From Filosporella fistucella (lineage: Eukaryota > Ascomycota > Leotiomycetes > Helotiales): 64,000 nucleotides of DNA. The notes beneath the pieces were generated by a model, which had not been told where the DNA came from, ran no database searches, and was given only the letters and a program-made list of their open reading frames with translations. The stretch spans positions 2,046,001 to 2,110,000 of the forward strand of contig JAQJZZ010000015.1 in assembly GCA_030077755.1 (NCBI GenBank). The letters run 5' to 3'. Of this stretch, positions 57,147 to 64,000 are shown piece by piece (the first letter of the stretch is position 1; each line of letters starts with the position of its first letter). Made by a program: the position numbers and the translations under genes.

Positions 57147-58858
57147 TCAATCGTCCATCTCCGCACCCAAAATAACCCCCGTACTCAATCCCTCTTTCTT
57201 CCTCAAGATAGACACCCGGGGTAACGCAGATTTCTTCCCGGACAACTCATCCTGAATCGCATCTGCGACTGCTTGAGGCCATTCAACATAAAACCTTAGG
57301 TGCGCGGGTAGGGATTTAGATATATTAGATATCCAAGAGAGGTTCATACGTGCGGGTGTATTCTTTGTGCGACCAGCCCATTCACGGTCGAGGATGGGGA
57401 GGAGGATGAGCTGCATGCCGAGGAATTGAGCGATGAGGATGGAGGAGGTGGTGTTTTTGGTGTCGGTGAAGTCTTTGAATGATTTGTTATCGAGGCGATT
57501 GATGCCTTGATAGATGGATATGAATTTGAAGTAGCCTGAAAGTCAGTGAACACAGAGCTAGGAACAGGTAGGAGATGAGTACCTTGTAGAGAGGAGTGTT
57601 TGACACCGGCTATACAATCAACTAGAAGCTGATAAAAATGGTAGTGAACCGGCAATTCAAGAACCGGTTTAAGTTCTATCAAAGAGCGTTCTGCGCACTC
57701 TATCAACTCTGGATCGATGATTGGCAAGTTCACAAGTCGATGCTCCATGAAGGAAAAGTGGTCTTGTGATGTGAGGAAGAAAGCCATCGGTAATTGCTCA
57801 TCTCTTAGCTGATTGCTGACAAGACTACATCCTCGAACGAATTGGAAGAAGTCGGGGATGCCTTCTTTCATGTACGAGGATTGAAAGGTAAGTAGGTAGC
57901 AGGATGCTAGAAGGGCATCACCATCACTGCCGGTTCGATTCCTTTGGGATAATGCTTCACTCGAGCCCTTGATGGCTTGAACTCGGTGGTGTAATGCTGC
58001 CGCGCTGAGATCGGCTCCAGTGAGGAGTTCCAGATGAGAAGCAGCTAGGCCAAGAATCGCGTGCATGAGGTATTGATTCTGATAAGAGTCAGAAATGAAT
58101 CATTATAGATGAAGGTCTCTCACATGATGGGCTACTAAAGGAACTTGAGATAGCCAGGCAGTATCATTTCCAACCGGTAGATGTGGATAGGCGTCCATTA
58201 GGTAATGATGAAATAAACGCATATCAGTCAGGGTGAAGACTGTTGGTGTACTCTGCAGGTTTATAGATGATATCGGAGATGCGGAATACATAGAAGAAGC
58301 TTGCAACGCCGACAGTGTTTTTGGGGTTGGATATTTGCATTGTAGATTTTTTCTTGTGCAGTTGTAACATGCTGGCTGGTTTTCTTGACACTGTTGAGGT
58401 CAGTTTCTGCCGATACTCTGAAAACTTTGCAATACTTTTATCTTCCGTTTCTTGCAATTATAACACCCCCCTCTGCTCTTCTTATGCCCCTTGCGAGACC
58501 TCACCTCCCCTGCTAGGGTATCTACCGGCTCAGCTAGCACCTGACCAACATGTGCAGCTTGACCTTCTAGAAAACCGTGATCGTCTGCTGTAGGTGTCCA
58601 TGTCTTGCCCACAACATGTTCCACCGACTCGGATTCCTCAGGCGAATCCGAAGAACCGGATGATTTGGGAGTAGCGCGTTTGCTGGATGATGACCACGAT
58701 ATCGGATGTTTGTCACTCGTATCTCCTGTAGGACTGTTCCAGTTGCTGTTGAATGCCAAGTCATTCATTTCTTTATCGATATTGATGCATCCACCTTCTG
58801 CAAACCTGCGAAATTCATCGCGAAGGTTTTGGAACTGAAGCTTGTAATCATTGTCCAT
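57147..58858 (-). CDS. Zn2Cys6 transcription factor, Upc2-like
   Basis: Four exons (58858-58436, 58390-58124, 58078-57583, 57535-57147) encode 524 aa. A ~125-residue Ser-rich lead precedes the zinc cluster. The cluster, HKKSRGGCYNCKKRKIK joined across the first intron to CQENQPACYNCTRKNLQCKY, has all six Cys. The family-typical start of the regulatory domain follows (FTLTDMRLFHHYLMDAYPHL, then WLSQVPLVAHH and QYLMHAILGLAASHLELL). The C-terminal part has LLPILDREWAGRTKN. The arrangement resembles sterol-uptake-regulator (Upc2)-like proteins, a large fungal group; a role in sterol control specifically is not shown. The gene looks intact. Confidence 0.85.
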
Positions 58859-59407
58859 TGGGGCTGAGTATTGTTCAAGGTTCTGAAGATAAAGATGTGA
58901 TGAGTCGGCGGTATGTTGGTCCGGTCAGCCAAGCTGTGAATCTTACCCCACATAGCATATAACCCAGATCAGGTGATATCACCGGAGTGGATACATTTCG
59001 GAATTTCGATATTGATATGATAATGAGACATGTATTTTCTGCAAATATTTACTATTTCCAATTTTCGAATAGATTCCAGAGTTATGGAGCATGCAGAACG
59101 CATACGAAACAGATCAGGCTTAGCGTAGTGGATTCTGGCTCGCTCCTCTACTTCCCCAGGCTGACTTTATTTCAATTCCAACCACTTCAATTGATGAACT
59201 TCATGAACTCTCCCCAAAGTCTAAAAAGTCGATCGTTGTCTGGAAATCATTCACTAGTAAGCGTCTGACGATGGATCATGACACTGTCATAGTGCGGTGT
59301 TTTTGTTTCCAGCTTGCACGTCGCCCCTCTGCGATGCTCCTTGGGTTCAGCCTTTTCAATCCTGATTTACAGTGTGTCCAGGCTCCATCATACCAAATTT
59401 ACAGGTT

Positions 59408-59775
59408 TTAACCCCTGAAAACGCCGCACAATCCAGCCCGTCCCTGCAGTAAATTCATTTCACTTCGCTCTGCTTTACTTTCCAATTCTCCTAGCATCAT
59501 CTCAGTTGGACCCGATGGGCTTTCTGCCACTCGTTCTTCACTGTCGGAGTTCCCAGACAGTATTCCAGCGATAAATAGGGACAGCATGAGCAGGATTTCT
59601 GGCAAGACATCTAGGATGGCTTTTGCTCCAGTTGACCCACCATTGTATGAGTTCCAAGATCTCGAGTCAATTGCTGCACCACAAAGTCTGTTGATGATTC
59701 GAAGAAGCAGTGCTACCAGGGTCACAGATACACCGATGCTTAGCTTTTCTTCTGACAGCAGCTATGCTGTGTAGA
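59408..59775 (-). pseudogene. Possible membrane-protein C-terminal fragment
   Basis: A frame without an ATG start reads TLVALLLRIINRLCGAAIDS, then AKAILDVLPEILLMLSLFIAG with one clear hydrophobic segment, and an acidic tail. It could be the last exon of a lost membrane protein. No upstream exon with a convincing join was found and the family is unknown. Confidence 0.25.
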
Positions 59776-60169
59776 CTTGGTCATTCCCTACCTCCTTCTC
59801 CCCTCTCAACTCTCGTTAGTAACAACATGGGAGCATCACGATAGCATGCAAGGAGCGAAAGCTCAAAGGGGACTTTTTCATACCTTCAGAAGTTATTCTC
59901 ACTTGTATAGTGTGGAGAACAAAAGCCATCTCGCAAGGGTTGTATCAAGGAGAGATTGATTGCATATACCCGTCCATTATATCCCACATACGAAGATCTC
60001 GTTGCAACTACCAGAACTGTGCTCAATAGCCCCAAAATACTATACCTAGTCAATCTTTGTCAAGCAATGATCGTTTTCAGGAAGTGGAGCCGCCAACACA
60101 CATGCAACGAATCTTGAGATTCCATGGATAACGAGCTAGCAAACGAAAAGGCTGGGATGTTTTGACATG

Positions 60170-61080
60170 GAGGATATGGTCCTTAAGCACCAGTTTATTA
60201 AGTATACAGTAAGCACGATCTCTGATCCGTGGGGTGAAGATATTTTGATACTTACTTTCTCCTGTGATTATCTCATACATGGTCTGGCGACGGAGCCCTT
60301 CACCTTGCATATCTAAATGCTGAGCGAGCGGAAATACATGACTACCATGCGAGCATACATATAAACCTCGGTCTGAGGCATTTTCGGAACGCGATGAAGC
60401 ATGACACTAACGAAAATGGAAACCATTTTCCTGCATTGGCGCAATTGGTAATGCTCTACAATTTTGCAGCAATCAAATCTCTAGAGAATCTTCTCGTCAC
60501 CGTCCACAATATCAGACAGCCATCTCAAATTGGATGGTTTGTCTCAAAGAATGTGCATCAATCTTCCACATGTCGAAAGAACTTGTCTCGGCAGGTCCAC
60601 TTGGATTCCTGATACATCAATCGAAAAAGCTCAAAGAAGCAGCTAGCAACGCGCTACCATTTACTGAGGATGACAGTAGTAACACATAAATCATTGAAAT
60701 CGTGCTACATCTTCCCACAATAAAGTCTTCCACGACAATCGGAAAAATTAAATCTTACACAGATGCAATTTCAATTCTACGAACAACGCTCGCAGCAGCA
60801 TCCTACAACCCCGATCTCGTCATGAGACGAGCCGTGACTTCGATATGGCTTGTCATGAGTAACGATATATTTGTCCGTCTCATCAACGAACGACACCCTC
60901 CAGCTTTGGGTAGTAACCATGGTACAATACTGTACGCCATTCCAACATATTCACCGAATGTTACATGGAAGGTCACGGAATACACATCCTCGCCATTATC
61001 AAACAAAGGTTAGATTCAGAATGGCGTATCTATATTAAGCGTCCTATACACGTCTTGGGTGGCGTAGCAGCTTGTCAATA
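60170..61080 (+). pseudogene. Relic of a fungal Zn2Cys6-type regulator (regulatory domain)
   Basis: Plus-strand pieces follow the order of the regulatory domain of Upc2-like regulators. These are DMVLKHQFIKYTVSTISD (~60170), CDYLIHGL (~60265), LHLAYLNAERAE with INLGLRHFRNAMKHD (~60303-60395), PALAQLVMLYNFAA, CLKECASIFHMSKELVSAGP with GFLIHQSKKLKEAASNALPF (~60540-60670), SYNPDLVMRRAVTSIW (~60811), RLINERHPPAL, and LAIIKQRLDSEWRIYIKRP (~60985-61045). Frames shift at least three times and an in-frame TAA lies near 60687. The zinc cluster was not found. The pieces are not a copy of the intact neighbour gene by eye, so this is a separate decayed regulator. Confidence 0.68.
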
Positions 61081-61380
61081 AGCTTTTCGGGATTCTGGTG
61101 CTGTGCCACTTTGAGTTTGTCGGGTTTGGAACTTCAGAGGGGCGTGGGGTAGCGATGCGATGTGCGATATTCAGTGCACGAGCCGATTATTCAGCACGAT
61201 TCGAGCTTGCGATAGGCTCGCTCGTTTTTTTGCCAGCCAACCACACTGCCCGAGGCTGTGCTCCGAGGACTTTCCGAGCCACGTAAATTCCATGACGACG
61301 CATAGTAGGCGGCAGCAACAGTGACATTCTTGAGATATATATTGAGTCGAAAGTCTCGTGGAAGATTGGAATTCATTTAT

Positions 61381-61402
61381 CATCATCATCATCATCATCA
61401 TC
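61381..61402. repeat. CAT trinucleotide microsatellite
   Basis: Seven CAT units lie about 115 bp upstream of the small two-exon gene, probably in its promoter or 5' UTR. Confidence 0.9.
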
Positions 61403-61515
61403 AATATCATCTCCTCATCAAGCAACTCAATTGTCTTCGAATAATTCAAATCAAATACCTTTTCCAACTATAAGAGTCCCCTTATATCTCTAAGACTTCT
61501 TCATAAAATATCACA

Positions 61516-62002
61516 ATGGGTCTCATCAAAGCTGGTATCTTGGCTGGTGGAGCTTACTATGCAGTGTAAGTTTATACCCTTTCCTTCCCGGGTCTTCCTA
61601 TCTCTTTCTCACATCCATCCCTCTTCCCTTTCCCAATCACATCCAATCCTCCAATCCCCCAATCCCTAATCCTTCTTTCCAACTTCAAATCCAATTCCTC
61701 TAACACCCCACAGAAAAGCCATATCAGACCACAAGAAATCCAAATCCTCTCCCTCGCCACCACCTCCCTCCCAATCACAATACCAATCACCACCAAACTA
61801 CACCACCCATCCTAACCAATCCTCTTACTCACAACAACCACAACAATCCCAATATTACGGAAACGGAGCAAATAGAGATTCTTTTTCCTCGGTAGCGCAT
61901 GCGCATACTGGGCCGCAAGAGGGAAAGAGAGAGGTTAGGAGAGAGGAAGGAGAGTGGGAGGCTTATGATGCGGGGAAGTGGGAGAAGGGGGGGAAGTTTT
62001 AA
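61516..62002 (+). CDS. Small hypothetical protein, two exons, 112 aa
   Basis: ATG at 61516 (context CACAATGGG) starts a 50-nt exon encoding MGLIKAGILAGGAYYAV, a Gly-rich hydrophobic segment. The intron is 61566-61713 (GTAAGT...CCCACAG). Exon 2 (61714-62002) continues KAISDHKKSKSS, then a Pro/Ser/Gln/Tyr-rich middle (PPPPSQSQYQSPP, SSYSQQPQQSQYYG) and a charged end (GKREVRREEGEWEAYDAG, WEKGGKF). The splice restores one clean frame to TAA at 62000-62002. The N-terminus could be a short membrane anchor. The pattern looks like a genuine fungal small gene, but I know no function. Confidence 0.65.
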
Positions 62003-63565
62003 GGGGTGATGAGAGCGTGTATTTTTAGGAAAGGATGGATGGGGAAAGGGAAGAAGGGAGTAGGTGTCCGTAGATATTTTTGTTGACTGCTTTGGGCTGG
62101 GTCGGCGTTCCTCTCAGTTATTAGCCTTGTATTTTATAGACGCTACAAATAACTCATTTTCACACACGTATTACTAGTCCTATTTCTTCTCTATTAACAA
62201 CTCAGCATCTCCCCGCATGCCCTATTCTTTCTGGCAATCATCGCTCTACTCAAGCCTTGCCTCGTTAAGCGATTTACCCCTAAGGGGGTAGCTTTCGTGA
62301 TTCGACGCTGGAAAATTAGCGACAATACCCTGTAGATTTAGCGACCAATTCTCATTTCCAGGGAGTGATGGCCTATAACCTCGCTAAAATGTTTATCCAG
62401 GGGAAGACCACCACCTCAAGCACGCTGGGAATAGCAATACCCAACTGGGGTAAGATCCACAATCGTTCAATTCACAGCATAGTTTCCATACTAAGCGTCT
62501 TTTAACGTTCAAGTAGAGCAGAGACTGTAGCTACAAGCTCGTCTAACAGACAAAAAGAAAAAAAAAATACTCTCTAAATTTCGCTGAGAAAAAAGTAGGA
62601 GTCGAGGTTGTGCTTGGACTCACTATGCTGCTTTCGTTAGTTGTGGAATCTTTAATATGTAAAAAAGAGACGACGGCTATTTTCCTTCGTCGAAGTATAA
62701 TTATGAGTATGAGACGGGCGAACTTCCGGTACCAGCTTGAAGGCCGAGAAATGAAGAACGGAATGAGACGTATGAGGTGATTGCTGTGAAGGAGAAACTT
62801 GAATTGCCTTCTATGGGATGATGGTGATGGATGTGATAAAAAGATTCTCTTGGGAGGTTTTGTCATGCATAGAAAGGCACTATTGAGATCAAATGTTCGG
62901 CTTTGAGACTCGGTGTTACAGATTCGTTGCCATTATCATGAGTTCTACAAAGATAGAGAGGTATTTGATAAACCGGTTTGCTTAAACAAGGCACTTGAAG
63001 ATACTCTGTGCGGGATCTAATCACCTTCCCGTACCGTGAAATAGTTCCGGGGCTGTGGTGAATGAACAAAGATCTACTAACGGTGCTTCATTCGAAGGTG
63101 AGTGTTCCGAGACGAAACTGCTGATCGAGCCTTCCAATCTCAATCAGGCATTATTTTATCCGAATAGACAGATCCTCCACATATCAAGCACATGTGCCAA
63201 CTTAAATACGAAAAGGAGAGTGGTACGAATACTGCTTAGAGAAAAATTACTGCCATGCCCCCATTCCCCCAACTCCAGTTGAGCAACCTGAACAAGTTTT
63301 AGTAGTCCATGAGAGTATAACTGAATAGAAGGCTTACATTGTCCCTAGCCTTGAGCCTACATAAAAACAATCTTCTTCTTCGAGTTCCTGGCAAACCAAG
63401 AAAACAATGAAAAAATAGTTTGCATCCTTGGAGGTAGTGTAATGCCAAGGACACAATGGATGAAGGTATAGCGAACTAAGACCTTACAACCGTTGCACAA
63501 AAAATTGAGGAGCAGGAGACATACTCCGAAAACACACTCAACAACACCCACATCACCACCGCCAA
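62003..63565. other. Intergenic, no gene recognised
   Basis: Three-prime flank of the small gene and downstream flank of the basic hypothetical gene. Purine-rich segments occur, but no gene or repeat was recognised. Confidence 0.45.
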
Positions 63566-63970
63566 CTACCACTCAAATCTCCTCTTGAATCTCCCACCCT
63601 TCCCACCAGGTGCGCCTTTATACCACCTTCTTCCACCCTCCACTCCCTTGCCCTTACGGCCGCCCTTCTTCCATCTCCTTCTCCGTTTCTCACTCCCAAT
63701 CCCTCCATTTCGTTTCTTCCTCAGCCTCTTGGCTCTTTCTTTCTTCTTCTCTTCTTCCATTTCCTTCCATTGTTCCTCTGACACTCCGACCCAGATCCAA
63801 CTTGAACGGAGGAAGATTGGGACAATGCCCGCGGGAGAGGTTGGTTTGGGTGGGATGTGACGACCGACAGTTCGACGAGTGGGAACGGGAGGTGGAACGT
63901 CGTTGGTGGCGCCGTCGGCCGTGAGGCCGAGGCCCTGCTTGCGGGTAGAGGATCGTAGGATGGGTGGCAT
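63566..63970 (-). CDS. Basic hypothetical protein, 134 aa
   Basis: An intronless frame from ATG at 63970. The first half has Pro-rich segments (NDVPPPVPTRRTVGRHIPPK) and one aromatic/hydrophobic patch (IVPIFLRSSWIWVGVSEEQW). The second half is extremely basic (KKKERAKRLRKKRNGG, EKRRRRWKKGGRKGKG, ending KGGRFKRRFEW), like a nucleolar or nucleic-acid-binding tail. No family was recognised. Upstream sequence is near the window end, so an upstream exon cannot be excluded. Confidence 0.5.
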   Translation of the reverse strand: MPPILRSSTRKQGLGLTADGATNDVPPPVPTRRTVGRHIPPKPTSPAGIVPIFLRSSWIWVGVSEEQWKEMEEEKKKERAKRLRKKRNGGIGSEKRRRRWKKGGRKGKGVEGGRRWYKGAPGGKGGRFKRRFEW

Positions 63971-64000
63971 TGTGGTTGGAGAATGGGGTTGGTGGCTAGG

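Noticed and set aside
57935..57955. GGTTCGATTCC-like tRNA B-box
   Set aside because: It lies inside a coding exon of the Upc2-like gene and has no matching A-box or cloverleaf nearby.

Overview
This window is nuclear DNA from a filamentous ascomycete (Pezizomycotina). The evidence is many short introns (about 45-65 nt, GT...AG, often with CTAAC/CTGAC branch sites), fungus-specific families (HET domain, Zn2Cys6 regulators, GH76, SUR7/PalI), and wide gene spacing in moderately AT-rich DNA. The gene set and style fit a leotiomycete such as a Botrytis/Sclerotinia relative, but that is inference; no marker proves it. All exon structures were built by eye from splice signals and reading-frame continuity.

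Left part (1-24.6 kb): the 5' part of ORC4 with AT-hooks and a PHD finger (minus, cut by the window edge), a Rad55-like RAD51 paralogue (minus), and a GPI-type GH76 mannosidase (plus). A 4.8-kb gene-free block follows, in which a short GTTGACGACGG-type motif recurs about every 650-790 bp. Then come a SUR7/PalI membrane protein (minus), a divergent ArfGAP (Glo3 type, minus) and TIM21 (plus) pair sharing a 247-bp promoter, a BTB-bromodomain fusion (minus), a decayed D-lactate dehydrogenase and a broken zinc-knuckle gene.

Middle (26-43 kb): a Zn2Cys6 regulator (minus) diverges from a DHA1-type MFS transporter (plus), a plausible regulator-efflux pair. A gene-poor stretch with a ~164-bp degenerate tandem repeat follows. 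Next are an intronless HET-domain gene (minus) and a 5-kb GPI-anchored Thr-rich wall protein (minus) built from about 19 short exons plus a long terminal exon.

Right part (45.9-64 kb): a secreted/membrane kelch-type protein (plus), a small RRM protein (plus), a secreted S33-like alpha/beta hydrolase that seems to have lost catalytic residues (plus), an Upc2-like Zn2Cys6 regulator (minus), the relic of another regulator of that general type (plus), a two-exon 112-aa gene too small to stand out as one ORF (plus), and a basic 134-aa hypothetical (minus).

The core-function genes (replication, recombination, COPI traffic, mitochondrial import) look intact. The accessory genes and relics lie between them, in long intergenic stretches. 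No tRNA, rRNA, CRISPR or intact transposon was recognised. The strongest unexplained signals are the phased motif array at 7.7-11.4 kb, the Thr-rich exon array, the BTB-bromodomain fusion with an altered acetyl-lysine pocket, and a probable 3-nt micro-exon in the S33-like gene.
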